A stretch of 64,000 nucleotides of DNA from positions 62,001-126,000 of the IMG/VR virus record IMGVR_UViG_3300031576_000002; one strand, written 5' to 3'. The translations under genes were made by a program, and so were the position numbers. A model generated the notes under the pieces. The model worked only from the letters and a program-made list of their open reading frames with translations. It was not told the origin of the DNA and searched no databases. Source of the DNA: a virus. How positions within the stretch are numbered: the first letter of the stretch is position 1; every line of letters begins with the position of its first letter. This document shows, one piece after another, positions 18,473 through 27,126 of this stretch.

Positions 18473-21202
18473 CTAGGCGTTTGGATCATGTACACGCGGC
18501 GCCACAGGGGGCGGCGTAGGGGGCTTAGCCGCCTGCTCCATTCTACGGGCTACCATTTCAGCAGCTCTGTCGATTAGATCTATGTACGCATCTGCTTTCT
18601 CTGAATCCAGACCTTTACTTTTAGGCCCCATATAGAACTTACGCAGGCCCTCCTCAAGAGTTCCTGAGCTTTCCAACATTTTGGCCAGATAGCCCACACC
18701 AGTCCGTAATCCTGCTTCAATAGATGTAGGAGAAGCTCCTAGCTCTAAGTTAAGCTCTTTACGCATTAATTCGAATGTACCTTCTATAGGCTGCATTAGC
18801 CCGGTAGCGGTACTCGTAGGAGCTTTTGCAGTAGGATCAAATCCTGACTCAACTTGAATAATGGGCAGTAGATCTTTCGCAGTAGCGCCTACCTTCTTAA
18901 ATACATTTGCAAACTCGTCATAAGCCTCAATAGCTTTTTGTGCAATCTTTTCTCTCTGCTCCTGTGGTATTTCTTCACCCGCGTGCCTTCCCCACGGGTA
19001 AGTCTTCGGAACGCCAGAAAGAACAGTTTCAAAATCGCCATTACGGAGAACTTCAGCAGGTCTCTGCCTTCTGTTAGACACCAGTGTAAATCCAGGAGAC
19101 ATTCTGCCAACAGGTTCGCCAGTTGGACTGCCAGAAATTAACGGGACTTCGGGGCGGGCTTCCCTATTCTTGTACTTTTCAAGCCATTCAGTAATCTTCT
19201 GCACCATTACTTTGGGGTCACCTTTAGCCTCTTCCTTTGCCTGTGCGAGCACTCTGCTAATACCAAAAGGACTTAAACCTGAGCCTTTGATAGCAGCGCC
19301 CCTACTTGCTAGAACGCCTTTTCCCCATGGACCCTCATTATGCAATTCATCCAGGACCCCTTCTAATTCAGGAGTCAGGTCAAATTGCGTCAATCCTAGT
19401 TCCTGTAGCTGACCTTTGCGTTCCTCTCCCAGTGTCGCCAATGTCTCTTTTGCTCCAAAACCTACACCGGCCGCGATTAGCTTTGTCCATCCTGCTATCT
19501 GAGTGGTCCAGTTGACGATGTCCGCCGTATTCTGTTCAATGTTCTTGTCCGTCGTTTTTGGCAGAGTCCCAGTCTTGATAAACTCGTTGTACGCCTCCTC
19601 TGTAATCTGGCCCTGATCCTTCATCTCAGTCAATACCTTTTCCTGAGCATTCTTGAAAATCTCACCCATTTTTACGGGGTCGCGGAGAACTGCGTCTCCT
19701 CCCTGCACTGTCTCGGCGATGCTACGAGCGATGCGCGCTATCACCTGTGGATCAGTACCAGGAGCTACTCCTGCGGATTTAGCTAGTTCTGCTCCTAGTG
19801 CGGCCAAAGCTCCTTCCGACAAATCCGGCATGGATTCCGACAACATCTTCATAAGATTAGCCATAGGCCCAAGAGTAAGGTCAAGCGTGAGCTTGGCCCC
19901 TTTAGGTCCCGAAGCTGCTAGCAAGCCTTCATTGATCTTCTGAATGATCTCCAAAGTCTCGTTAAGACTGGTGCCAGGTTTTGCCAGCGCCACCGCCATC
20001 AGCTTAGACTCGAAGCTTGCACCTTGTAGACCTAAAGCGGCATCACCGATTGACTTGACCATGTCCTGCGTCATACCGCGAGCTTTAGCGAGTCCAAGTG
20101 TAGCCAGCCCCGCAGCGGTGTAGAGGAGCATGAACTGCTTGGGCAAAGTAGAAGCATCAAATTTTAGGCCACTTGTCTGTTTGACGAGTTTGCTAATACC
20201 TTCCAGGGCTTCTTCAGGCGAGAGATTACGGATTTCCTGCCCGAGAATCGCGGCCTCCCGAATCATATTCTTGGTGAGCCGCATACCGTCCGACAGGGAA
20301 CCCCCAAAGTTTCCAGCCTCCCGCGTAATCTGCTTGTAGAGCCTGACCTGCACTTCAAGGGGAACATTGAGAGCAGTCTGAGTTTGAAACATGCTCTTCG
20401 AGATGTGGGCTAACTCATCAGCTTTGATCCCTGCTGCTCCTATCTGTCCTACAAAAGACGCAGCTTCCTCGACGCTCAAATTTCCTGCAAACGCTACCTC
20501 TCTGAGAGCCCTGCGTACATTCTGTGTTTGGTCAGTTACCAGCGACATGTGGCTGGCTACTTTTAGAACTTGTCCTTTAACATCCGCCATCTCCTGAGCA
20601 ATTTTTCCTGCGGCTACAGCAAGTCCGAGACTTAGCCCGCCAACAGTTCCAATTCCGCGCGTCAAGCTAGATACGATTCCACCCAGCTCTGGACTGACCC
20701 TCCCAAGAACGTCTCCTACCATTCCCCCGGCTTCGGCGACTTTTCCCAGTCCCTTCAAGGGCATCGTCGCAAGAGCTTCTTTGAGTGCTCTCGCTTTCCG
20801 ATCCGCCTCCTCGAACTGCTCGGGCAAATTTTTGGCTTCCAGTGCGGCGACAAAATCGTCGAAGGACTTTCCCGCTCCGTAGGTATCCTTCTGGAGTTTA
20901 ATAACTTCGTCCTTGAGTCGCGTCACTTCCGCTTTTGCCGCTTCACTTGCAGCCTTCAGCTTCACTACGCCGTCACCGCTTCGCAGAGCGGCAGAGTTCA
21001 TCTGAGAGAATAGGCGCAAAGAGCTGCCCAACGAATTGCCGAGCAGCGCGATATTGCGTGAAGCCTGCCCGCTTACATTAGCCGTTCCACGAAGCTGTTG
21101 ATTGATAGCCCCCAGCGCACGCTCCATAGCGGTAAACGCCTGAAGCGTGTTAGGCCCTATCGACAGAGTCGGGGCACCAGGAGCGGTAGTCGGCGGGGGC
21201 AT
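18473..21202 (-). CDS. Tape measure protein with lytic transglycosylase domain
   Basis: 909 residues. The long helical Ala/Lys/Glu-rich body after two tail-assembly-chaperone frames identifies the tape measure, which sets tail length and passes into the envelope with the DNA. Around residues 770-880 there is an SLT-type lysozyme-like domain: IIQVESGFDPTAKA with catalytic Glu near 785, then TATGLMQ and GVGYLAKML. That domain would cut peptidoglycan during entry. The C-terminus is proline-rich. The ATG overlaps the chaperone stop by one base. Confidence 0.92.
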   Translation of the reverse strand: MPPPTTAPGAPTLSIGPNTLQAFTAMERALGAINQQLRGTANVSGQASRNIALLGNSLGSSLRLFSQMNSAALRSGDGVVKLKAASEAAKAEVTRLKDEVIKLQKDTYGAGKSFDDFVAALEAKNLPEQFEEADRKARALKEALATMPLKGLGKVAEAGGMVGDVLGRVSPELGGIVSSLTRGIGTVGGLSLGLAVAAGKIAQEMADVKGQVLKVASHMSLVTDQTQNVRRALREVAFAGNLSVEEAASFVGQIGAAGIKADELAHISKSMFQTQTALNVPLEVQVRLYKQITREAGNFGGSLSDGMRLTKNMIREAAILGQEIRNLSPEEALEGISKLVKQTSGLKFDASTLPKQFMLLYTAAGLATLGLAKARGMTQDMVKSIGDAALGLQGASFESKLMAVALAKPGTSLNETLEIIQKINEGLLAASGPKGAKLTLDLTLGPMANLMKMLSESMPDLSEGALAALGAELAKSAGVAPGTDPQVIARIARSIAETVQGGDAVLRDPVKMGEIFKNAQEKVLTEMKDQGQITEEAYNEFIKTGTLPKTTDKNIEQNTADIVNWTTQIAGWTKLIAAGVGFGAKETLATLGEERKGQLQELGLTQFDLTPELEGVLDELHNEGPWGKGVLASRGAAIKGSGLSPFGISRVLAQAKEEAKGDPKVMVQKITEWLEKYKNREARPEVPLISGSPTGEPVGRMSPGFTLVSNRRQRPAEVLRNGDFETVLSGVPKTYPWGRHAGEEIPQEQREKIAQKAIEAYDEFANVFKKVGATAKDLLPIIQVESGFDPTAKAPTSTATGLMQPIEGTFELMRKELNLELGASPTSIEAGLRTGVGYLAKMLESSGTLEEGLRKFYMGPKSKGLDSEKADAYIDLIDRAAEMVARRMEQAAKPPTPPPVAPRVHDPNA

Positions 21203-21843
21203 CAGTCTACCTTCAGATTCTTCAACACGTCGGCCAGCACGCCAAAGCTACCGCCCTGCCCTGACTTCTCCAAAGCGATCTTTTGCGCGCGACGAACCAA
21301 GTCGAGATCGGCCGCTTTCGGAGCTTCCACACCTGCGTCAGTTGGCATTGCGGGCATTCCTTGGCTCCGACTCCGAGACACCATACTACGCGCGACTGAC
21401 TCGAACTGCTTGTACCGTGGGTCAGCTTCCCGCATGATCCGAGAACCCTCTCCCACCTTCCGGGCCAGCTCGATCTCTTCCGCAGTCGGGACGTACCGAC
21501 CTTCTGCGTCCACACGCCGTCCCTGCTCCTCGTACAAAGCATTCTCGCGGACGAAGCCGAAGAAGCCGCCTTCCTCGTGGCGCATGCCGCTGTCTTCGGC
21601 CTGCTTCTTGTTCTTTTCCTCGTCCTGGACCTTCTTCCACAGCTCAGGATTGAGCCAAGGCTTGACCGAATCCAACACCATCTTGATGGTGTCGTGCTTC
21701 TCCCGCTCTTCCTCGAAGATAGAGTAGAGCAGAGCATGCTTTTGGTGGGGCGCTAGACGGAGGAACCGCTCGTCGGTGGGGAGGACGTTGAATCTTCGGC
21801 AGATGTTGAGATCCCACCACCAAGCCCCGCCGCGTTCGGACTT
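21202..21843 (-). CDS. Tail assembly chaperone, -1 frameshift extension (T part)
   Basis: This frame has no good start of its own and is best read as the -1 continuation of the upstream chaperone. After the slip the protein reads KSERGGAWWWDLNICRRFNV, the Trp-rich start typical of lambda gpT-like domains, followed by about 190 mostly helical residues. The fusion would be 342 residues (129 + 213). The G-T fusion normally coats the tape measure and recruits tube subunits; it is absent from virions. The stop overlaps the tape measure ATG. Confidence 0.85.
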   Translation of the reverse strand, partial: KSERGGAWWWDLNICRRFNVLPTDERFLRLAPHQKHALLYSIFEEEREKHDTIKMVLDSVKPWLNPELWKKVQDEEKNKKQAEDSGMRHEEGGFFGFVRENALYEEQGRRVDAEGRYVPTAEEIELARKVGEGSRIMREADPRYKQFESVARSMVSRSRSQGMPAMPTDAGVEAPKAADLDLVRRAQKIALEKSGQGGSFGVLADVLKNLKVD

Positions 21844-22229
21844 TTTTTTACAGCCTCTAGGTCCTTGAAATACTGGTCCATCCACTGCCCAGCGGCTACG
21901 TCGAGCATTTGTATGGTGTGGATCATGAAGCGGTCCTGCAACAGCAGCGAGGCTTCCTCCACCGAGGTCAATTCGGCCCTGTTCAAGCGCTTTTTGACCG
22001 CGTCGCGCTCGCTCGGATCCAAGACAAGAGAACCACCGTCGATGGTGACGATGGTACGAGCCAGCGACTCAATCTGATTGGAAAGGGCTTTAGCCGAGGG
22101 AGACTGGTACTTGTGAGAGGTCTCCCAGACCTCTAGCCACTCACCGGGAGTGAGGACCTTGAAGACGACCTTGTGGCCGTCTACGTCAATGGGCTGACTA
22201 CGAGCGTTCGGATTGAGAAAGTCGAGCAT
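21753..22229 (-). CDS. Tail assembly chaperone, short product (G part)
   Basis: 158 residues, starting MLDFLNPNARSQPIDVDGHK. Helical body (residues ~25-128), then after the A8 slippery run a low-complexity tail (GLGGGISTSAEDSTSSPPTS) that is only made without frameshifting. Position between tube and tape measure is that of lambda gpG. Both products, short and frameshifted, are expected at a fixed ratio. Confidence 0.85.
   Translation of the reverse strand: MLDFLNPNARSQPIDVDGHKVVFKVLTPGEWLEVWETSHKYQSPSAKALSNQIESLARTIVTIDGGSLVLDPSERDAVKKRLNRAELTSVEEASLLLQDRFMIHTIQMLDVAAGQWMDQYFKDLEAVKKSPNAAGLGGGISTSAEDSTSSPPTSGSSV
21842..21849 (-). promoter_or_regulatory. -1 ribosomal frameshift slippery site (A8)
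   Basis: On the minus strand the sequence is GTA AAA AAA AGT in the upstream frame, eight consecutive A. Slipping back one base after the second AAA gives AAG TCC GAA, which enters the long second frame. Homopolymeric A slippery sites of this form are established for tail assembly chaperones. I did not identify a firm downstream pseudoknot. Confidence 0.85.
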
Positions 22230-22250
22230 GGTCCCTCACGGGACCATGAA

Positions 22251-22694
22251 CTACGCCGGGGTAACCGTCGCAATCAGCACCGTGGCCCGTTCCATGACGA
22301 ACGTGGTACCCACGCTGATGGTAGTGCCGTACTCGGTAAAGAGGCAGTTCCGGTATGCGGTGCGGACGGGTGCAGCTCCGGCGGGTCGGTTCATGGTCTC
22401 AAGGATGTCAAACGGCTGGTTGAAGTCTTCGATGGTACGCACGTCGGTTCCGATGGACTGCATCAGGTTCAAGGAAAAGAGGCGGATTCGTTCCATCGTC
22501 GCCGAGATGTCGCAAATGCCCGGCACGATGTCAACAACCTTGGGGCCGCTGTCGAAGAGGATTTCGCGGACTCGATCGACAGTCTTGGAGAAGGTCGGAT
22601 TGAAGGACTGGAGGTTGCCGATGGGCTGATTGTTTACACTCAGAGTATAGGCCCACCAAATGCTACTACGTACATTTGCGGGGAGTGTGGACAC
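22251..22694 (-). CDS. Tail tube protein
   Basis: 147 residues, the size of small T4 gp19/XkdM-like tube proteins. Beta-rich with a loop-strand pattern (QSFNPTFSKTVDRVREILFD) and located between the sheath (with two inserted HNH genes) and the chaperones. The start is GTG: a strong Shine-Dalgarno (GGAGGT) sits 7 bases upstream, which decides the choice. It would polymerise into the inner tail tube. Confidence 0.85.
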   Translation of the reverse strand: MSTLPANVRSSIWWAYTLSVNNQPIGNLQSFNPTFSKTVDRVREILFDSGPKVVDIVPGICDISATMERIRLFSLNLMQSIGTDVRTIEDFNQPFDILETMNRPAGAAPVRTAYRNCLFTEYGTTISVGTTFVMERATVLIATVTPA

Positions 22695-22720
22695 TTGTGC
22701 TACCTCCTTCTATGGCATTG

Positions 22721-22736
22721 GCCGCTTTTCTGCGGC
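22721..22736 (-). other. Small hairpin upstream of the tail tube gene
   Basis: GCCGC and GCGGC pair around a 6-base loop between the HNH stop (22738) and the tube ribosome-binding site. No U-run follows, so it is not a classical terminator; it could protect the tube transcript or be incidental. Confidence 0.4.
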
Positions 22737-22737
22737 G

Positions 22738-23703
22738 TTACAGGACAAGCGTAACTTCACGAGGGGCTACAGTATCAGCCGTTGTTGCAGCAAACTCCAC
22801 GGCTGGATCAAAGCGCTCCCACGCCTTTCTGATTTTCCAGTAGCGCCTGAAGTATTCTATCCATTTCGGCCTGTTGTGGTTTGTAGCCATGTGGCACGCA
22901 ACGCACGAAGAGATAAGATTTCGGCTGAGGCCCTTACCCGTCTTACCGTAGTTATGATGCTTGTCGTAGTCCACATGGTGTACACTCAGTTTGACCTTAC
23001 AGCCCTTCTGGTGAATTCCGCAGATCTGGCAAGTGTACCAGTCCCGCTTTCTAATCCTTCGTCGAAGCCGTTTGCTGAATTCAGGAGGGTGTGGAAGAAA
23101 CGATGTTCCGCCTTTCCAGTTATAGTGGTTTGGACCTGAGAATCGTTCGATCATCTCAGGACGATTGAAGGTCTTTTTCAGACTGGCTGTGATCTTAGCC
23201 TGATGCTCTGGCGTCTTCTTTCTACCTTTGTTCCAACTCCCCCAGCCAGGTGGAGGCTTCCAAGGATTCGCAGCTCGCGCCGCTCGAATCTTCTGGCGTG
23301 TCTCTTCCGAGAGGTGGCGCCCTTTGAAGTAAGAAGTAGCCCTGCCACGAGTGTGCGCTAGCTTCTGCACTTCAATTTGGCTACGCCTTTTTATTCCGTG
23401 AATCTTCAGCCATCTGGATACAGGAGTAACGCTGCATCCGATTTCTTCGGCAATCTCTGCAACCGACATCTCTGCGTACTTTGCTTTCATCCAGCTCTTA
23501 TCTTTGAGGGTGGCGTAGGGAAGGCGTAGCTTTACAGTCGAAGGCATTCCCATCGGACGTACTGGAATTTTGGCCTTCCGCAAGCTTCTTAGAACTAGGG
23601 GCTTACTTACGCCGAGGCGGTCTGCCACTGCCTGCGCTGGCAGGCACTCCACCACATATAGTTGCTTCAAGGCTAGCGGGTCGAGATTGATGCGAGCCGG
23701 CAT
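22738..23703 (-). CDS. HNH homing endonuclease with helix-turn-helix arm (1)
   Basis: 321 residues, beginning MPARINLDPLALKQLY. N-terminal half holds helix-turn-helix units (PAQAVADRLGVSKPLVLRSL; AEIAEEIGCSVTPVSRWL). C-terminal third is an HNH nuclease: CQICG, then LSVHHVDYDKHHN with the catalytic His pair, then CVACH, giving CxxC/CxxC zinc ligands. Paralogous to the next gene upstream (same start and same HNH core). Inserted between sheath and tube genes, the classic site for free-standing homing nucleases that target a neighbouring conserved gene. Confidence 0.9.
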   Translation of the reverse strand: MPARINLDPLALKQLYVVECLPAQAVADRLGVSKPLVLRSLRKAKIPVRPMGMPSTVKLRLPYATLKDKSWMKAKYAEMSVAEIAEEIGCSVTPVSRWLKIHGIKRRSQIEVQKLAHTRGRATSYFKGRHLSEETRQKIRAARAANPWKPPPGWGSWNKGRKKTPEHQAKITASLKKTFNRPEMIERFSGPNHYNWKGGTSFLPHPPEFSKRLRRRIRKRDWYTCQICGIHQKGCKVKLSVHHVDYDKHHNYGKTGKGLSRNLISSCVACHMATNHNRPKWIEYFRRYWKIRKAWERFDPAVEFAATTADTVAPREVTLVL

Positions 23704-23747
23704 AGAACTTCCTACGACCTGGGACTAGCCCAGATCGTAGCAGTTCT
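23704..23747 (-). promoter_or_regulatory. Long hairpin abutting the HNH (1) start codon
   Basis: Three nested arms pair: AGAACT with AGTTCT, CTACGA with TCGTAG and CTGGG with CCCAG, around a 5-base loop, with single mismatches or small bulges between them. On the RNA the 3' arm contains AGGA 6 bases before the ATG and the helix ends directly at the ATG, so it should hide the ribosome-binding site. Such hairpins are established regulators of T4 homing endonuclease genes. Confidence 0.75.
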
Positions 23748-23759
23748 AGGCCAAAACGT

Positions 23760-24629
23760 CTATTCGAAGGAGGCGGCTGTTGCAGCAAATTCCACGGCAG
23801 GGTTGAAGTGTTCCCAGGCTGTCCTAATCTTCCAGTAACGCCTGAAGTATTTGACCCACTTTTTTCTATCCGTGTTGGTTCGGACGTGGCAAGGTATACA
23901 CAGTGTTGTAAGATTCTCGGGCACGTTATTATGCTTATCGTAATCTACACGGTGAACGCTCAGGCGTGCCTTACAGTCTTTCTGCTGCACACAACATATC
24001 TGGCATATCTGCCCATCCCGTGCCCGAATTTCTCGCCGTAACTCTGCGCTAAAAGTTCTCGGATATGGGTACTTTGCAATTCCGCCCTGCCAATTGTGAT
24101 TGAGCGGACCCGATATATCAGGACGAAATTTTCCCTTACCCTGTGCAACTCGACCTTGCTTAAAAGTTAAGCGGACAGCCTCGCTCCGGCTACGAAGGGG
24201 TATCCCAAATTTTTGAAATGACGCTACTACAACGCTCTGGGTACAGCCGAGCTTTGTAGCAATATCAGAAGTTGCTAAAGTCTTGTACTGCTCACGCAAC
24301 CACGCGGGATCTTGAAGCTCTGGGTACTGCGTTGGACCGTAGATTGTAGCTTTATGGAATTTGAGAACTCGCACGATAGTGGGACGGGTTACTCCAATCT
24401 TCTGTGCAACTTGTTCAGCAGAATGGCATTTCTCGTAAAGGTGTAGGATCCGATCGTGGTCCAGACTGTTCCAGATACTTGTAGGATGCCGCTCGATGCC
24501 CGAGCTAACCATAAACGTCCAGACTTTGTACTTCGAGACGCCCAAGTTTTTGGCGATCTGAAGGCACGTCATGCCCTGCTTTCGCAGGTGCTTGACGCGC
24601 TCTGGGTCGAGGTCTATACGCGCTGGCAT
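23760..24629 (-). CDS. HNH homing endonuclease with helix-turn-helix arm (2)
   Basis: 289 residues from the ATG at 24629 (MPARIDLDPERVKHL), chosen because the paralogous gene downstream starts the same way; a longer frame to 24677 would run through the upstream hairpin. Three helix-turn-helix units (LQIAKNLGVSKYKVW, AEQVAQKIGVTRPTIV, SDIATKLGCTQSVVV) precede an HNH domain with CQICC, LSVHRVDYDKHNN and CIPCH. The second histidine of the usual HH pair is Arg here (HRVD), while the paralog has HHVD. The last residues ASFE match the end of the tail sheath. Confidence 0.88.
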   Translation of the reverse strand: MPARIDLDPERVKHLRKQGMTCLQIAKNLGVSKYKVWTFMVSSGIERHPTSIWNSLDHDRILHLYEKCHSAEQVAQKIGVTRPTIVRVLKFHKATIYGPTQYPELQDPAWLREQYKTLATSDIATKLGCTQSVVVASFQKFGIPLRSRSEAVRLTFKQGRVAQGKGKFRPDISGPLNHNWQGGIAKYPYPRTFSAELRREIRARDGQICQICCVQQKDCKARLSVHRVDYDKHNNVPENLTTLCIPCHVRTNTDRKKWVKYFRRYWKIRTAWEHFNPAVEFAATAASFE

Positions 24630-24660
24630 GCTACAGTTCGAGGCGGGCTCAGACTGTAGC
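24630..24660 (-). promoter_or_regulatory. Hairpin abutting the HNH (2) start codon
   Basis: GCTACAGT (24630-24637) pairs perfectly with ACTGTAGC (24653-24660), and inner GAG pairs with CTC around GCGGG. The helix ends exactly at the ATG as for HNH (1). There is no U-run, so translation control is more likely than termination. Confidence 0.65.
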
Positions 24661-24686
24661 ACACTCCAACTAGCCACGCCAGCAGC

Positions 24687-26318
24687 TTACTCGAACGAAG
24701 CCACAAATGCGAAATTCACGTCCAGGAAACGAAGCGGGAATGCAGGCTTGACTCTCGCCCGCACAAAGATCCTGCGCGGCTCGATCGTGTCCTGCTGCGC
24801 CTGCACGTCCCGGAACTCCGCCAGGATTCGATCCTGGACAAGAGTCTGAAGAATGGACGTGACCGAGGTCTCGATCGCACCTTCGGTGTCTGCCGTGATC
24901 TTGGTATTTCGGTAGAGATCGAACAGGCGCAGGCGCACGAACTGCCGGAGATAGTCCGCCGTGTCCTGAACGCTCAGGTCTTCCGTGAACACATTGGTCG
25001 TGTCCACGGTAATCGGAATCGCCATGATCGTGCCGAGGTTGGCGATATCGGCACGGCGCCGCTTGAAGGGAATGACGCCGTTTCGCCGAAGCTCTCGGGC
25101 CTCGTCGAGGATCCAGCTATCGTAAAGCGTGACGCCCGAAATGGGGGCGAAGTTGTTCGGCGCTCCGATGAACGATCCCGCCAGGAGTCCGCCGGTTGCA
25201 GCCATCAAGAAGTTCACGTTCTGATTGCTACCCAGCGTAGTCGCTGAAGCCGTCGAGCCCGAGATCGTACCTACCTGGATCGCTACCGCAGATCGCACGG
25301 TATGGCCGTCCAGATCGCCCGGAGGACCCTTCACGCCGGGAAGTGCGATTCGGTTTCCGGCGGTCTGGTTCTCATCGAACGGATTCGCCTGCTCCTTGAA
25401 CGACTCGGCAATCGCCGTCATCAAGGTAAGATCCGTACCTCTGGGGTAGCTGCCCAGCAGGGTACGCTCCCGGCCCTCGTCAGGGGCAGAAGCGGACAGG
25501 GCGTGGATGAAGAACCGGCTATTGTTGTCCTCGCCGAAAGTCCAGTCAGCTCTGTCCGGGTCACTGCCGGGATCCATGGGCACCAGCCAGAGCTTGAACT
25601 CCTCCACCTTGTTGATCTTCTGCACGGCAATGTCGTAGCTGGGCTCCATCTCTAGTGTCCCGCCTATGGGAGGAACAGTAGTAGGGTTAAGCGGATCCCC
25701 CCAGTCCAGTGCGGTCACGCCCGGCAAAGAACCATTGCCGGTAACGGAAGGATGGAAGTCGAGCTGGAGAATGACCACACCAGGCGCGTTGTTCTTGAAC
25801 GCCAACCGGCCCGCCGCCACCAGCGGATTGACCTCGCGGTCGTCAGCGAGAACCGAGGAGAAGAACAGCTCGCTGCCCCGCTCTCGAATCATCAACTGCT
25901 CGTCGAGATACAGCAGCGGCTCGAACGCGCTTGCGGGAATCTCCACGGTGTAGTTGAGGAAATACTTGGTTCCTACCGGGGGCTCTGCACCTCCCGGTGC
26001 CCATTCGACCCGTGCGGGAACGGTCGAGCTGGGAGAAGGCGTGATGGTGTAGTCCGTGCCCTCGGAGAACTGCGTCGCTCCCGGCGCTCTGCCGACACCC
26101 CAGACAGTCACGACAGGGCTGGTACTCGGCTCCGCGCGCAGATCGTCGTAAGAAGTCGTGGAGCTACGGGTCAGGCCGAGATTGCGTTCCTTGATGACCT
26201 CGTAGTCGCCCCGGCCAATAATGGCGGGAAAACGCTCGAAACCCGCGGGCGCGATGATGCCCTGGTTCTCGATCGTCACTACGATGCCAGGAAGACGTTC
26301 GCCAGTAGAGAGCGGCAT
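24687..26318 (-). CDS. Tail sheath protein
   Basis: 543 residues. The N-terminal segment (VTIENQGIIAPAGFERFPAI) and the C-terminal third (ETSVTSILQTLVQDRILAEF ... RARVKPAFPLRFLDVNFAFV) match the conserved pattern of contractile sheaths, where the C-terminal domain forms the inner contacts with the tube and neighbouring sheath subunits. A clear GGAGG precedes the ATG. Next in order are two HNH genes and the tube, so the usual sheath-tube pair is interrupted. Confidence 0.92.
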   Translation of the reverse strand: MPLSTGERLPGIVVTIENQGIIAPAGFERFPAIIGRGDYEVIKERNLGLTRSSTTSYDDLRAEPSTSPVVTVWGVGRAPGATQFSEGTDYTITPSPSSTVPARVEWAPGGAEPPVGTKYFLNYTVEIPASAFEPLLYLDEQLMIRERGSELFFSSVLADDREVNPLVAAGRLAFKNNAPGVVILQLDFHPSVTGNGSLPGVTALDWGDPLNPTTVPPIGGTLEMEPSYDIAVQKINKVEEFKLWLVPMDPGSDPDRADWTFGEDNNSRFFIHALSASAPDEGRERTLLGSYPRGTDLTLMTAIAESFKEQANPFDENQTAGNRIALPGVKGPPGDLDGHTVRSAVAIQVGTISGSTASATTLGSNQNVNFLMAATGGLLAGSFIGAPNNFAPISGVTLYDSWILDEARELRRNGVIPFKRRRADIANLGTIMAIPITVDTTNVFTEDLSVQDTADYLRQFVRLRLFDLYRNTKITADTEGAIETSVTSILQTLVQDRILAEFRDVQAQQDTIEPRRIFVRARVKPAFPLRFLDVNFAFVASFE

Positions 26319-26394
26319 TTTTGTGCCTCCGAATTGCTAAGGGACTTTCGCAATCTTCGCACCCTCAACGCTTCCGCATGAAAGCGCGATTGCA

Positions 26395-27126
26395 TCAAGG
26401 GTCGTAGAGAGTTGCAGAAAAGAACGCGGCTTCGATCTCATCCAGGCGGACGAGACGATCTTCCCACTCGCCTCTCACCGGAATCGTAAGCTCGGTCTGG
26501 TAGAGACGAAAGTCGGTTGCTACATCCTCTGTCGAGGACTGCGAGCCAAAGCTGGGAGCGTCTGTAATCACGAAGCCGTACTTCTTCATCAGGAGCGCTT
26601 TGAATACGGGATGCGCGGTAAAGTACCCCGCCATGTCCGCTAGATTGTCCGCTTCTTCTCTGGTTCTAGCGACCGCGGTAAAGCTCAGCACGAACTCCGC
26701 CGCACCTCCGAAAACAGCTTCATTGGGGTCAAGAGATTCGTCGATCTCCATGAAGCCGCCGAACGATCCACTGCCGAGCATGGAGCGGATCTCGTTGCCG
26801 TCTGGATTGGTCGGAATCCTGGGAGCTTGTACAGTGGTGAAGCTCAACTCTTTCATCGGCCCCGTAACGGCATTGATGAGCACGCAGGGATACTCCCGGT
26901 TCCTGAGATCAATCCCTGCCAGCCCTCTTGTCTGCCCCGTAGCTTGGTCGAGTCCGGCTGCTCTCGCTTCCCACTCTTCGTAGGTTCTGGCAGTCGGCTT
27001 TCGTGAGAACTTGATCGCTTCTCTGCCATCCGAGAGACGAATCACATCTCGATCAACCAGGTCGAAGAGGCGCCGAAAGTAATCGACGAATCCGTGCTTG
27101 ATTCCGCGTGTGAGCCGAAAGTACAT
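26395..27126 (-). CDS. Neck/tail-completion protein
   Basis: 243 residues, mixed alpha/beta, no named motif. It precedes the sheath by 76 bases, where contractile phages encode tail terminator or neck proteins (T4 gp14/gp15-like). The central part has a beta pattern (EFVLSFTAVARTREEADNLA) and the C-terminus LYQTELTIPVRGEWE. The call is from position. Confidence 0.55.
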   Translation of the reverse strand: MYFRLTRGIKHGFVDYFRRLFDLVDRDVIRLSDGREAIKFSRKPTARTYEEWEARAAGLDQATGQTRGLAGIDLRNREYPCVLINAVTGPMKELSFTTVQAPRIPTNPDGNEIRSMLGSGSFGGFMEIDESLDPNEAVFGGAAEFVLSFTAVARTREEADNLADMAGYFTAHPVFKALLMKKYGFVITDAPSFGSQSSTEDVATDFRLYQTELTIPVRGEWEDRLVRLDEIEAAFFSATLYDP

